Shown here: piece after piece, positions 14,822 through 23,646 of the stretch
Layout: every line of letters begins with the position of its first letter
Numbering within the stretch: position 1 is the first letter of the stretch
DNA from: Rhizobiales bacterium Y(2018)
GTDB taxonomy: Bacteria > Pseudomonadota > Alphaproteobacteria > Rhizobiales > Aestuariivirgaceae
Direction: 5' to 3'
Length of the DNA: 64,000 bases
Assembly: GCA_005502925.1 (NCBI GenBank)
Contig: SCPD01000004.1
Coordinates: 248,001 to 312,000 of the forward strand
Notes under the pieces: generated by a model
The model's database searches: none
Seen by the model: only the letters and a program-made list of their open reading frames with translations
What the model was told of the DNA's origin: nothing
Made by a program: the position numbers and the translations under genes

Positions 14822-15556
14822 TCAGCCGATCTTCGAGAAGATCGGGAAAGTTTCGAGCAGCCAATAGGCGAAATTCTGATGGAGGCCGGTGAGGAAGGCG
14901 ATGCCGGCCAGGATGAGCAGCACGCCCATCGCTTTCTCGACCATGTTGAGATGTTTGGCGAAGCGCTTGAAGAAGCCGAGGAACTTGCCGACCGCGACCG
15001 CCGCGAGCAGGAAGGGCACGCCAAGGCCCGCCGAATAGACGGCGAGCAGGAAGGCGCCCTGCCCGACACTGTCCTCGCTCGCCGCCACCGCCAGGATGGT
15101 GGCGAGCACCGGCCCGATACAGGGCGTCCAGCCGAACGCGAAAGCGAGTCCCACCGCATAGGCGCCGAGGAGCCCGGCGGGCCGCGCCTCCTGCTGGTAG
15201 CGCTTCTCGCGGTTGATGAAGGCGAAACGGAAGACGCCGAGGAAATGCAGGCCCATCAGGATGATGACGACCCCGGCGAGCTGGGCGAGCAGCGGCAGAT
15301 GCTCACGCAGGAATTGTCCGGCGACCGAAGCGGTGGCGCCGAGCAGTACGAAGACGGTCGAGAAGCCGAGCACGAAGGCGAGCGACGCGAAAAGCGTGCG
15401 CCGGCGCGAGATCGCCTGATTCTCGGTCAGGTCGTCCAGCGAGGCGCCGGTGATGAAGCACAGATAAGGCGGCACCAGCGGCAGGACGCAAGGGCTGAGA
15501 AAGCTCAGGAGCCCGCCAAAAAACGCCGTCAGAATGGAAAACACGTCAAAGAGCCT
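14822..15556 (-). CDS. ccdA: CcdA-type thiol-disulfide transmembrane transporter
   Basis: A roughly 244-residue inner-membrane protein with six predicted helices. The two redox cysteines lie in LSFLSPCVLPLVPPYL near the N-terminus and FGWTPCIGPVLATILA mid-protein, the CcdA/DsbD-core signature. It carries reducing equivalents from thioredoxin to periplasmic thiols for cytochrome c maturation. I place the start at the GTG with GAGG nine bases upstream; a TTG at 15607 would add 17 atypical residues. It is divergent from the Zur-controlled metal operon. Confidence 0.92.
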   Translation of the reverse strand, partial: RLFDVFSILTAFFGGLLSFLSPCVLPLVPPYLCFITGASLDDLTENQAISRRRTLFASLAFVLGFSTVFVLLGATASVAGQFLREHLPLLAQLAGVVIILMGLHFLGVFRFAFINREKRYQQEARPAGLLGAYAVGLAFAFGWTPCIGPVLATILAVAASEDSVGQGAFLLAVYSAGLGVPFLLAAVAVGKFLGFFKRFAKHLNMVEKAMGVLLILAGIAFLTGLHQNFAYWLLETFPIFSKIG

Positions 15557-15644
15557 CGCGACAACCGCCTCGCTTCTTCCCTTGGCGGGTTGGATCGAAA
15601 GGCACAACTCACGAAAGGCCGCAGGCCCTTCAACAAGCTGTCAC

Positions 15645-15684
15645 TTGACAAGGATCGATCTATGTTATGTTATAATATAACATA
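15645..15684 (+). promoter_or_regulatory. Zur box overlapping the znuA promoter
   Basis: A perfect 19-bp palindrome, tatgttataatataacata (15666-15684, centre at 15675), matches the alphaproteobacterial Zur operator style. A -35-like TTGACA is at 15645-15650, and the palindrome covers the -10 region (tgttat 15668-15673), so Zur with zinc would block RNA polymerase. The ribosome site GAGGAG follows directly. Confidence 0.85.
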
Positions 15685-15697
15685 GAGGAGAAGAGTG

Positions 15698-16648
15698 ATG
15701 CCCGCGACCGCCCGTTTTGCCTTAGCCTGCCTGTTCGCCACCGCCTTCAGCACCGCCGGCCTTGCCGCCCCCAAAGTGGTGGCGACCATCAAGCCGATCC
15801 ATTCCATCGCCGCCAATGTCATGGCCGGCGTGGGCGAGCCCCACTTGCTGCTCGATGCCGCGGTGTCCGAGCACACCGCCCAGCTCACCCCGTCCCAGGT
15901 CCGCGCCATGCAGAATGCCGACCTGATCGTGGCGGTGGGCGAGAATCTCGAGGCCTTCCTGCATAAGGCGCTGGAGAATCCCGAGATCGGCCAGAAGAAG
16001 GTTTTCGAGGCGGGCGAGGCGCCTGGCGTCAAGACGCTCCCTGCCCGCGATGGCGGCCTGTGGGAGCCGCATTCCCATGAAAGCGAAAGCGAGGAGGCTC
16101 ACGCGGAAGAAGGTCACGATCATGATCACGGCGGCCATGATCCGCATATCTGGATGGACCCCGAGAATGCCAAGGCAATTGCCAATGAGCTCGCCAAGAC
16201 ACTCGGCGGTCTCGACAGCGCCAATGCCGTCAAATATCAAGAGAACGCCGCCAAATTCGCGAGCAGTCTCGACGCGCTCTCGGCTGAGATCAAAACCGAG
16301 ATCGCGCCGGTTCAGGACAAACGATACATCGTCTTCCACGACGCCTATCAATATTTCGAAACGCGTTTCGGCATGAATCCGGCCGGCAGCGTCACCGTCA
16401 ATCCGGAAGTGACGCCGGGCGCCAAGCGCCTGAAAGAAATTCACGACCGCATCGCCGAGACGAAGGCCGTCTGTGTCTTCGCGGAACCGCAATTCGAGCC
16501 GAAATATGTGGAGACCGTCATCGAAGGCACCAAGGCCAAGACCGCGGTGCTCGACGGCCTGGGCGCGCAGGAACCCAAAGGCCCTGACGCTTATGCCGCT
16601 ATGATGCGCCGCTTCGTCAGCTCGCTCACCGGTTGCCTGAAGGGATAA
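15698..16648 (+). CDS. znuA: ZnuA-like zinc-binding periplasmic protein
   Basis: A 316-residue cluster 9 (A-I) solute-binding protein for Zn2+. A signal peptide covers about residues 1-24. The metal His in SEHTAQLTPSQV, the His in FHDAYQYFETRFG and the AEPQF segment are visible, plus the acidic His-rich loop (about 115-148) of zinc-type members. It has GAGGAG seven bases before the ATG and a Zur box upstream. No znuB or znuC is adjacent; instead DUF1007 and a Ni/Co-type permease follow, so it may work with an ABC pair encoded elsewhere. Confidence 0.92.
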   Translation: MPATARFALACLFATAFSTAGLAAPKVVATIKPIHSIAANVMAGVGEPHLLLDAAVSEHTAQLTPSQVRAMQNADLIVAVGENLEAFLHKALENPEIGQKKVFEAGEAPGVKTLPARDGGLWEPHSHESESEEAHAEEGHDHDHGGHDPHIWMDPENAKAIANELAKTLGGLDSANAVKYQENAAKFASSLDALSAEIKTEIAPVQDKRYIVFHDAYQYFETRFGMNPAGSVTVNPEVTPGAKRLKEIHDRIAETKAVCVFAEPQFEPKYVETVIEGTKAKTAVLDGLGAQEPKGPDAYAAMMRRFVSSLTGCLKG

Positions 16649-16725
16649 CGCAGCCGTAACTTCACTTTTCCGCCGCATTCCCCCATCATCCCTCACTCCT
16701 CCAGTGATTTGGGACAGGTTCGGGA

Positions 16726-17391
16726 ATGCGGCGCGGTATTCTTTTCGGAGCGGCAATGTCGGCCATGGCCTTGAGCGGCGCCGCGCCCGCTTTCGCCCAT
16801 CCCCATGTCTGGATCGTCATGCGCTCCGACGTCGTCTTCAACGACAAGGGTGAGGTGAGCGGCATCGCGGTGGAATGGACTTTCGATGACGGTTACGCGC
16901 AGATGGCGCTCGACGGCCTCGACACCAATGGCGACGGCGTCTACAGCCAGGACGAGCTCGAGCCCTTGACGAAGGAAAATCTGAGCTCGCTCAAGGACTA
17001 CAATTATTTCGTCGTGCCGCGCGTGAACGGCAAGGTCGTCCCGATCGGCGAGCCGGTCGAGCCCGGCCAGATCTACAGCAGCGGCAAGCTCGAGCTGCAT
17101 TTCACCGTGCCGCTCGCAACACCGGTCGACCCGCATAAGGTGGAATTCCACTACAAGGTCTATGACCCGGAATTCTACATCGCCTTCGACTATGTCGAGC
17201 AGGATCCGGTCGGCGTCATCGGCACGTTGCCGGCCGATTGCCGGCTCAAGGTCGAGCCCGTCGTCTCCGACCAGCAGCTCAACCAGACGCGCGAAATGCT
17301 CTCCAGCAAAGGCACCGACTGGAAGCCGCCGGAGGACGAGGATTTCGGCGGCATGTTCGCGCAGCCGGCCTTGATCATCTGCGGCCAATGA
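16726..17391 (+). CDS. DUF1007-family periplasmic protein
   Basis: A 221-residue exported protein with a signal peptide ending near AFAHPHVW. The mature N-terminus HPHVW is typical of DUF1007, as is the EF-hand-like loop DTNGDGVYSQDE (about 66-77). Family members nearly always pair with an RcnA/NicO-type permease, and their His and acidic residues suggest metal delivery. Its stop overlaps the permease ATG (ATGA), so the two are coupled. It lies 77 bp after znuA and is probably part of the same zinc-regulated unit. Confidence 0.88.
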   Translation: MRRGILFGAAMSAMALSGAAPAFAHPHVWIVMRSDVVFNDKGEVSGIAVEWTFDDGYAQMALDGLDTNGDGVYSQDELEPLTKENLSSLKDYNYFVVPRVNGKVVPIGEPVEPGQIYSSGKLELHFTVPLATPVDPHKVEFHYKVYDPEFYIAFDYVEQDPVGVIGTLPADCRLKVEPVVSDQQLNQTREMLSSKGTDWKPPEDEDFGGMFAQPALIICGQ

Positions 17392-18491
17392 CCCTGATCG
17401 CCCGGCTTCTCGTTCTCTTCCTGCTGGCCTGTGTCGCCAGTCCCGGCTTCCTCACCGTGCCCCTTCACGCCCAGGAGCAGCCGAGTGAGACGGCGCCCAA
17501 GATCGACAAGCGCAAGCTCCTGGTCCAGCCGCGCAATGCCGACGGCACCGTCGACATGCCCTCCTTCTGGAGCGATCCGGTTCTGTGGGTCATCGAGCAG
17601 CAGCGCAGCTTTTATGGCGCCATGTCGCAGTCGCTGCGCCAGATGAAGGCGCAATCCTCGCTGCTACCCGCCTATACGTTGATGCTGTTGAGCTTCGGCT
17701 ATGGCATCTTTCATGCCGCGGGGCCGGGCCATGGCAAGGCGGTGATCTCCGCCTGGCTGCTCGCCACCGAGAATGAACTGCGCCGCGGCATCCTGATCGC
17801 CTTCATGAGCGCGCTTATCCAGGCTTTGACCGCCATCGTGGTGATCAGCGCATTGCTGCTGCTGGTAACCGCGGTGGGCTCGACCGCGCGCGATGTCGCC
17901 GGTTTCCTCGAAAGCGCCAGCTATGGGCTGATCGCGCTGATGGGCGCCTATCTGATCTGGTCGGCCTTCCGCCCACATGCCCATGCGCATGCGCCTGAAC
18001 CAGCCCATGCGCACGCGCATTATCGTCATCACGATCATGCACATCATCATGCTCACGGTCATCACCACGATCATGATCACCATCATCATGATCATGGGCC
18101 GGATTGCGGTTGCGGCCACTCGCATGTGCCACAAGCGAGCGAGGTCAAGGGCGACTGGTCGCTGACCAGGGCCCTCTCGCTGTCCTTCGCGGTCGGCATA
18201 AGGCCCTGCACCGGGGCACTCCTGGTGCTGATCGCGGCCTATCCGATGGGCCTCTATTGGGCCGGCGTCACCTCGACCCTCGTGATGGCGCTCGGCACGG
18301 CGATCACCGTCTCGGTCATCGCGGCCATCGCCGTCTATTCCAAGAAGCTCGCGCTGCGGCTCGCCAGCAAGGAGTCTGCATGGCTGGAGCATGCGGCTTT
18401 CGGGCTCCGGATCATCGGCGGCCTTGTGATTTTGGGGCTCGGCGGCCTGCTCTTCTGGGGCTCGCTCTATTCCACCAATATGATGATGTAA
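17388..18491 (+). CDS. NicO/RcnA-type nickel-cobalt (or zinc) permease
   Basis: A 367-residue inner-membrane transporter with a cleavable or N-terminal hydrophobic segment (1-28) and about six further helices. Family motifs are HAAGPGHGK (109-117) and GIRPCTGA (270-277). Between helices lies a strikingly His-rich loop (about 197-246), with more than 25 His and a CGCGHSH end, that would bind divalent metal. It is coupled to DUF1007 upstream and sits behind a Zur box, so zinc is a plausible substrate, although the family was defined on Ni/Co. Confidence 0.9.
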   Translation: MTLIARLLVLFLLACVASPGFLTVPLHAQEQPSETAPKIDKRKLLVQPRNADGTVDMPSFWSDPVLWVIEQQRSFYGAMSQSLRQMKAQSSLLPAYTLMLLSFGYGIFHAAGPGHGKAVISAWLLATENELRRGILIAFMSALIQALTAIVVISALLLLVTAVGSTARDVAGFLESASYGLIALMGAYLIWSAFRPHAHAHAPEPAHAHAHYRHHDHAHHHAHGHHHDHDHHHHDHGPDCGCGHSHVPQASEVKGDWSLTRALSLSFAVGIRPCTGALLVLIAAYPMGLYWAGVTSTLVMALGTAITVSVIAAIAVYSKKLALRLASKESAWLEHAAFGLRIIGGLVILGLGGLLFWGSLYSTNMMM

Positions 18492-18496
18492 GTTCA

Positions 18497-18931
18497 ATGC
18501 TCACCCGGCGCGTATTCCTCACTTTCATCGTTATGGCCGCCACCGCGTCCAAAGCCCTGGCGCATTCCTTCAAGATCGGCGAGATCGCCATCGGCCATGT
18601 CTGGGGCCTGCCGTCGGAAACACGCGAGACCCAGGTCTTCGTGCCCCTGTCCAATCGCGGGAAGGAAACAGACGCACTCGTCGGGGCGCGCTCAGTCATC
18701 TGCTCGATGATCGAGCTGCGCCAGAACAACCGCTATGATGATCCGCCGCTCACTTCGGTCGCAGCCGACTCCGGCAAGCCCGTGGCGATGCGCAAAGGCG
18801 CCCGCCACCTCCGCCTCATCGGCCTCACCAAGCCGCTCAAGGTGGGTGACCGCTTCGACATGATCCTCGATTTCGAGAAAGCCGGCGAGATCACCGTCGA
18901 GGTGATCGTCGAGGACGGCTCGGGGCATTGA
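18497..18931 (+). CDS. PCu(A)C-like periplasmic protein with degenerate copper site
   Basis: A 144-residue exported protein with a signal peptide to about residue 22. The ending HLRLIGLTKPLKVGDRFDMI then LDFEKAGEITVEVIVE is clearly the PCu(A)C chaperone fold. The usual Met and His copper ligands (VEIHEM and HLMLMGL in family members) are mostly replaced here (CSMIELR and HLRLIGL), so copper binding is doubtful. It follows the permease by five bp and is presumably the fourth gene of the Zur-controlled operon. Confidence 0.8.
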   Translation: MLTRRVFLTFIVMAATASKALAHSFKIGEIAIGHVWGLPSETRETQVFVPLSNRGKETDALVGARSVICSMIELRQNNRYDDPPLTSVAADSGKPVAMRKGARHLRLIGLTKPLKVGDRFDMILDFEKAGEITVEVIVEDGSGH

Positions 18932-18932
18932 T

Positions 18933-19538
18933 CTAGGGCGCCTTGCTCTCCGCGATCGTCCATGACCCGAACAGGTCGTTGGTCACGAAATGGATCCAGA
19001 TGGTGCTGTCGGCGCGCCGGATGACATAGGTCGAGGTCGGATCGTTATAGATGTCGCCGAGCCCCAGGATCATGCCGACCTTCACATCATCGCCGAGTGG
19101 ATCGGAGGCCGCCGTCGGGATGCGCCCTGCGGTGACCTTCACGCCGCCCGCCTCGGCGACGCGATTTTCGATATAGTTGCGCACCGCGACGCTGGAATAG
19201 GTCTTGCCTTCCGCGCCATTGAGGCCGCCCATGAAGATGCGGCCTTCGACGGGCTCGAATTTGGCGCCCGTCCAGAACGGGAAGCGTCCCTGCTCGAGCG
19301 TCTGCTCGCCGCCCGTGGGCGCGACGCCGTCGGGCCGTACGAAATAGGGAAAGGCGCCGAGATCGGCGCTCGACACCGCGACCTTGCTCACATCGAAGTT
19401 GCCTGCCGGCGCGCCGGCCGCCTCGACGACCGCCGTCTTGCTCTCGCTTGATGATTTCGCACTTTTGTCGGATTCCTCACCACAGCCCACCAGGACCACA
19501 GCGAAAAGCGCCACGCTCAGGCCTTTTGCGAAATGCAT
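18933..19538 (-). CDS. hypothetical lipoprotein
   Basis: A 201-residue lipoprotein: the N-terminal signal ends in the lipobox VLVGC (Cys19), followed by a Ser/Lys-rich linker to about residue 40. The globular part contains FPYFVRPDG, RFPFWTG and a terminal VTNDLFGSWTIAESK. It resembles, from memory, the non-OmpA part of some OmpA-family lipoproteins, but no peptidoglycan-binding domain is present. It converges with the PCu(A)C-like gene with one base between stops. The function is unknown. Confidence 0.8.
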   Translation of the reverse strand: MHFAKGLSVALFAVVLVGCGEESDKSAKSSSESKTAVVEAAGAPAGNFDVSKVAVSSADLGAFPYFVRPDGVAPTGGEQTLEQGRFPFWTGAKFEPVEGRIFMGGLNGAEGKTYSSVAVRNYIENRVAEAGGVKVTAGRIPTAASDPLGDDVKVGMILGLGDIYNDPTSTYVIRRADSTIWIHFVTNDLFGSWTIAESKAP

Positions 19539-19623
19539 GAAGATCCCCCGGAACGTAAAAGTCCTGCCGCCGAAACGGCAGAACTGATTGGTGTCGATGA
19601 CAGGTGAATGACGGACGGACGCC

Positions 19624-20784
19624 TCAGAGATCCCCGGTCACGCATTTCTTCGCGAGCGCCTTATATTGCTTCTCGCTGAACTGGATCGGATTGCCGCCGG
19701 CGGAGGGATCCTTGATCGCCATCTTCGCTACCTCATCGAGGCGCTTGGTGTCGATGCCGATATCGGCGAGCTTGTGCGGGATGCCGACTTCCTTGCGCAG
19801 CGCCAGGATCCATTTCAGGAATCCATTGAAGCCGCCCTTGATGCCGAGATACGCCGCGGCGCGCTCGATGTCCTTCTCGATCTTCTTGCGGTTGGCCTTC
19901 AGCACGTAGGGCATAACGATGCCGTTGAGGAGCCCGTGATGCGCGTCATAGAGGCCGCCGAAAGGATGCGACAGAGCATGAATGGCGCCGAGGCCTCGCT
20001 GGAACGCCGTGGCGCCCATCGACGAGGCGACCAGCATATTGCCGCGCGCATCGATATCCGCCCCCTTCTTCACCGCCTTGGCGAGGTTTTCCTTGATGAG
20101 CAGCATGCCTTCCAGCGCCACGCCCTTGGCGAGCGGGTGATAGAAAGGCGCGCAATAGGATTCGAGGCAATGGGCTAGCGCATCCATGCCGGTCGCCGCG
20201 GTGAGCTTGGGCGGCAGGCCGACCGAAAGCTCGGGGTCGAGCAGCGCCACTTTCGGCATGATCGCCGGATGGAAGATGATCTTCTTTTCATGCGTCTCGG
20301 GATGGGTGACGACGCCGGCGCGGCCGACTTCCGAGCCGGTGCCGGCGGTGGTCGGCACCGCGATGATCGGCACGATCTTGGCTGAGTCGGCCCTGGTCCA
20401 CCAGTCGCCGATATCTTCCAGATCGAAGACCGAGATCTTTTGGCCGTGCATCAGCGCGATGAGCTTGCCGATATCGAGGCCGGAACCACCGCCGAAGGCA
20501 ATGACGCCGTCATGCTTGCCGGCCTTGAACGCCTTGATGCCGGCCTGGAGATTGGCCTCGACCGGATTGGGACGGACATCCGAGAACAAGGCGACGCCGA
20601 GGCCCGCTTTCTTGAGATCAGCGAGGATCGCCGCCACCATCGGCATCTGGGCGAGGCCCGGATCGGTGACGAAGAGCGGCCGCTTGATGCCGTTGGCCTG
20701 GCACAATTCGGCCAGCTCCTTGACGCGGCCGGCGCCGAATTTGATCGCGGTGGGGAAGTTGAGATTGCGATTTGGAATGGTCAT
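19624..20784 (-). CDS. iron-containing alcohol dehydrogenase
   Basis: A 386-residue group III NAD(P)-dependent alcohol dehydrogenase. The nucleotide site GGGSGLDIGK and the metal ligands in GMDALAHCLES and ALSHPFGGLYDAHHG are seen. It oxidises primary alcohols to aldehydes or the reverse; the substrate is unknown. Six bases separate its start from the aldehyde dehydrogenase stop, and the run glutamine synthetase, aldehyde dehydrogenase, alcohol dehydrogenase is one operon. In the proposed pathway it would oxidise the hydroxyl of a glutamylated amino alcohol. Confidence 0.95.
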   Translation of the reverse strand: MTIPNRNLNFPTAIKFGAGRVKELAELCQANGIKRPLFVTDPGLAQMPMVAAILADLKKAGLGVALFSDVRPNPVEANLQAGIKAFKAGKHDGVIAFGGGSGLDIGKLIALMHGQKISVFDLEDIGDWWTRADSAKIVPIIAVPTTAGTGSEVGRAGVVTHPETHEKKIIFHPAIMPKVALLDPELSVGLPPKLTAATGMDALAHCLESYCAPFYHPLAKGVALEGMLLIKENLAKAVKKGADIDARGNMLVASSMGATAFQRGLGAIHALSHPFGGLYDAHHGLLNGIVMPYVLKANRKKIEKDIERAAAYLGIKGGFNGFLKWILALRKEVGIPHKLADIGIDTKRLDEVAKMAIKDPSAGGNPIQFSEKQYKALAKKCVTGDL

Positions 20785-20790
20785 GGGATG

Positions 20791-22185
20791 TCACTTCGTT
20801 CTGGTTCTGAGGTGATAGCTCTTGGGCCGGGTCAGCGCTTCGTAGCCGACCGCGGACAGCGTGGCGCCGCGGCCCGTATCCTTGACGCCGGTCCAGGTCA
20901 AGGCCGGGTCGAGATAGTCGCAGCGGTTCATGAGCACCGTGCCGGTGGCGATTTCATCGCCGATGCGCTCGGCGGCATCGGCATCCTCGGTCCACACCGC
21001 GGCGGTGAGGCCGTAGGGCGAATCGTTCATCAGCCCGATCGCTTCCTCATCGTCGCTCACCTTCATGATGCCGACGACCGGCCCGAAGCTTTCCTCCGTC
21101 ATCACCGACATCTGGTGATTGACCGAGGTCAGCACTTGCGGCGCCATATAGGCCGAGCCCTTGCGGTCACGCGCGAAGTTCTTGGGATCGATATGCGCCT
21201 TGGCGCCGGAACGGACAGCGGAGGCGATCTGCTTGCGCACGAAATCGGCGGCGTCCGGCTTGACCATCGGGCCAAGTGTTGTCGCCTCGTCGAGCGGCGA
21301 GCCCAACACATATTTCCTGGTCAGGTCGACGAAGCCGTCGATGAAATCACCCCAGACCTTCTTATGCACATAGATGCGCTCGATGCCGCAGCAGCTCTGC
21401 CCGGAATTGAAGAAGGCGCCGTCGACCAGGTTCTCGATCGCATGCGCCATATTGGCATCGGGGCGCACATAGGCCGGATCCTTGCCGCCGAGCTCGAGCC
21501 CGACATTGATGAAGCGCCCGGCTGCCGCCTTCTCCATCGCCTTGCCGCCGGCGACCGAGCCGGTGAAGCAGACCATATTGGCGTGGCCGCCCGAAATGAT
21601 CGCCGCCGTCTGGTCATGCGACAGCACCAGATTCTGGAAGACGTTCTTAGGGACCCCCGCCGCCTTGCAGGCCTTGGCGAAACGCTCGCCGACCAGGATC
21701 GTCTGCGCCGCGTGCTTGAGGACGACCGCATTGCCCGCCATCAGCGCCGGGATGATCGAATTCACCGCGGTGAGATAGGGATAGTTCCACGGCGCGATGG
21801 TGAACACGACGCCCAAGGGCTCGCGCCTGATGTAGCGCAAGAAGCCATCCTTGGGCTCAGGCTTGATGTCGCTGAGCGAACGTTCGGCGATCGCGATCAT
21901 GTAACGCGCCCGCTCCTCGAAGCCGCGCAATTCGCCGGCACCATAACGGATCGGCCGTCCCATCTGCCAGGCGAGCTCCGGCACGATGGCATCCTTCATC
22001 GCCAGCATGGCGTCGACGACGGCGGAACAGTACTTCGCCCGCTCCGCCAAAGGCAGGCGTTTCCACTTGTCCTGCGCCGCATGGGCCGCCGCGAAGGCCG
22101 CCTCGATTTCCTTTTTCTTCGCCACCGCCCGCTCGGCATAGACCGAGCCGTCGACCGGCGATACGCATCTGATCTTCTCTGCCAC
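20791..22185 (-). CDS. NAD(P)-dependent aldehyde dehydrogenase (PuuC-like role)
   Basis: A 464-residue aldehyde dehydrogenase. Motifs are TIAPWNYPYLTAVNSIIPAL, the general base Glu in LELGGKDPAYV, and the nucleophile in NSGQSCCGIERI. It oxidises an aldehyde to the carboxylate. The protein is slightly shorter than the usual 480-500 at the N-terminus, starting MAEKIRCVSPVDGSVY. Placement between the PuuA-like synthetase and the Fe-alcohol dehydrogenase argues for oxidation of a gamma-glutamyl aminoaldehyde. Confidence 0.95.
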   Translation of the reverse strand: MAEKIRCVSPVDGSVYAERAVAKKKEIEAAFAAAHAAQDKWKRLPLAERAKYCSAVVDAMLAMKDAIVPELAWQMGRPIRYGAGELRGFEERARYMIAIAERSLSDIKPEPKDGFLRYIRREPLGVVFTIAPWNYPYLTAVNSIIPALMAGNAVVLKHAAQTILVGERFAKACKAAGVPKNVFQNLVLSHDQTAAIISGGHANMVCFTGSVAGGKAMEKAAAGRFINVGLELGGKDPAYVRPDANMAHAIENLVDGAFFNSGQSCCGIERIYVHKKVWGDFIDGFVDLTRKYVLGSPLDEATTLGPMVKPDAADFVRKQIASAVRSGAKAHIDPKNFARDRKGSAYMAPQVLTSVNHQMSVMTEESFGPVVGIMKVSDDEEAIGLMNDSPYGLTAAVWTEDADAAERIGDEIATGTVLMNRCDYLDPALTWTGVKDTGRGATLSAVGYEALTRPKSYHLRTRTK

Positions 22186-22197
22186 TCTTTCTTCCTC

Positions 22198-23574
22198 TCA
22201 ATATTGCTCGAAGCCGCGCTTCAATTCCCAGTCGGTGATGCGCCGGTCATATTCGAACTGCTCCCACTTGGCGGTATGCACATAGTGATCGATCACGTCG
22301 TCGCCGAAGGCGCCGCGCAGCAGCTTCGAATTGTCGAGAAGCTCGGTCGCCTCGCGCAAGGTCTTAGGGATTTCGCGCAGCTTCTTCGATGTGTCATAGG
22401 CATCGCCCGCGAAGGCAGGCTCGAGCGCCATCTTCTTCTCGATGCCGTCGAGGCCGGCGGCGAGCAGCGCCGCAAAAGCGAGATAGGGATTGAGATCGGC
22501 GCCGCCGACCCGGCATTCGACGCGGATCGCCTTGGTGTCGGCGCCGCACAGGCGGTAGCCGGCGGTGCGGTTGTCAAAACTCCAGATCGCCCGCGTCGGC
22601 GCGAAGGTGCCGGCCATGAAGCGTTTATAGGAGTTGATATAGGGTGCCAGGAAATAGGTGATCTCGCCGGCATGGGCGAGCTGGCCCGCCAGATAGTGTT
22701 TCATCATGACCGACATGCCGTGATCGCCCTTGGCATCATGGAACATCGAGCTCTTGCCGTCGGCCGTCCACAGGCTCTGATGGATGTGGGAGGAGTTGCC
22801 GGCGAGCCCGTAATTCCATTTGGCCATAAAGCTGATGGCCTTGCCGAGCCCCCAGGCGATCTCCTTGCAGCCGTTTTTCATGATCACATGCCGGTCGGCC
22901 ATGTCGAGGGCCTCGGCATATTTGACGTTGATCTCTTCCTGGCCCGGGCCCCATTCGCCCTTCGAGTTTTCAACCGGGATGCCGGCGCCCGCGAGACCAT
23001 TGCGGATGGCGCGCATCACACCTTCTTCCTTGGTCGTCTGCAGGACGTGATAGTCCTCGATATAATAGCCCGCCGTCTTGAGATTGGCGTAAGCCTTGTC
23101 ATGGGCGCTCTGATAAGACTCGTCGAACAGGAAGAATTCGAGCTCCGAGGCCATATAGGCTTTCATCTTCATCTTGCTGAGACGTTCGAGCTGCTTCTTG
23201 AGGATATTGCGCGGCGCATGCGGCAAGGGCGAATGATCGTGATGGTCGAGCACGTCGCAGATCACCAGCGCCGTCTTGTCGAGCCAGGGCGTCACCCGCA
23301 TGGTCGCCAGATCCGGCTTGATGACGAAATCGCCATAACCCTTCTGCCAGCTCGCCACCTTGTAGCCGGGCACCGGTTCCATATCGATGTCGTCGGCGAG
23401 GAGATAGTTGCAGCCATGCGTCTCCTCATAGGCACCGTCGACGAAGAATTGTGCATGGAAGCGCTTGCCGATCAGCCGCCCCTGCATGTCGGGAAATGCC
23501 GCGACGACCGTATCGATTGTGCCGGCCGCAACTTCTTTCTTGAGCTGGGCGAGCGTCAGCATGCCTTGAATCAT
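22198..23574 (-). CDS. glutamine synthetase-like gamma-glutamyl-amine ligase (PuuA family)
   Basis: A 458-residue glutamine-synthetase-fold ligase. The catalytic Glu in MASELEFFLF, ATP/metal His in NSSHIHQSLW, and the RAIWSFDNRTAGYR arginine flap are present; the adenylylation tyrosine loop of true GlnA is absent. PuuA-type enzymes join glutamate to amines using ATP. It heads the operon with the aldehyde and alcohol dehydrogenases and follows an ethanolamine-type permease gene, which makes ethanolamine or a related amino alcohol a candidate acceptor (inference). Confidence 0.93.
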   Translation of the reverse strand: MIQGMLTLAQLKKEVAAGTIDTVVAAFPDMQGRLIGKRFHAQFFVDGAYEETHGCNYLLADDIDMEPVPGYKVASWQKGYGDFVIKPDLATMRVTPWLDKTALVICDVLDHHDHSPLPHAPRNILKKQLERLSKMKMKAYMASELEFFLFDESYQSAHDKAYANLKTAGYYIEDYHVLQTTKEEGVMRAIRNGLAGAGIPVENSKGEWGPGQEEINVKYAEALDMADRHVIMKNGCKEIAWGLGKAISFMAKWNYGLAGNSSHIHQSLWTADGKSSMFHDAKGDHGMSVMMKHYLAGQLAHAGEITYFLAPYINSYKRFMAGTFAPTRAIWSFDNRTAGYRLCGADTKAIRVECRVGGADLNPYLAFAALLAAGLDGIEKKMALEPAFAGDAYDTSKKLREIPKTLREATELLDNSKLLRGAFGDDVIDHYVHTAKWEQFEYDRRITDWELKRGFEQY

Positions 23575-23609
23575 CTGTTTCTCTTTCTCGAAGGGAAAAC
23601 CAAAAGAAA

Positions 23610-23635
23610 GCGGCGCGGGAACTCTCCCGCGCCGC
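23610..23635 (-). terminator. intrinsic terminator of the permease gene
   Basis: A perfect 11-bp stem (gcggcgcggga 23610-23620, tcccgcgccgc 23625-23635) with a four-base loop. On the minus strand it is followed by a T-rich run complementary to 23601-23609. It lies just past the permease stop at 23647, separating it from the glutamine synthetase operon. Confidence 0.88.
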
Positions 23636-23646
23636 CGTCGTCGTTC

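Noticed and set aside
17980-18110. CAT/CAC-rich low-complexity DNA as a repeat element
   Set aside because: It encodes the His-rich metal-binding loop of the permease in frame, which explains it.
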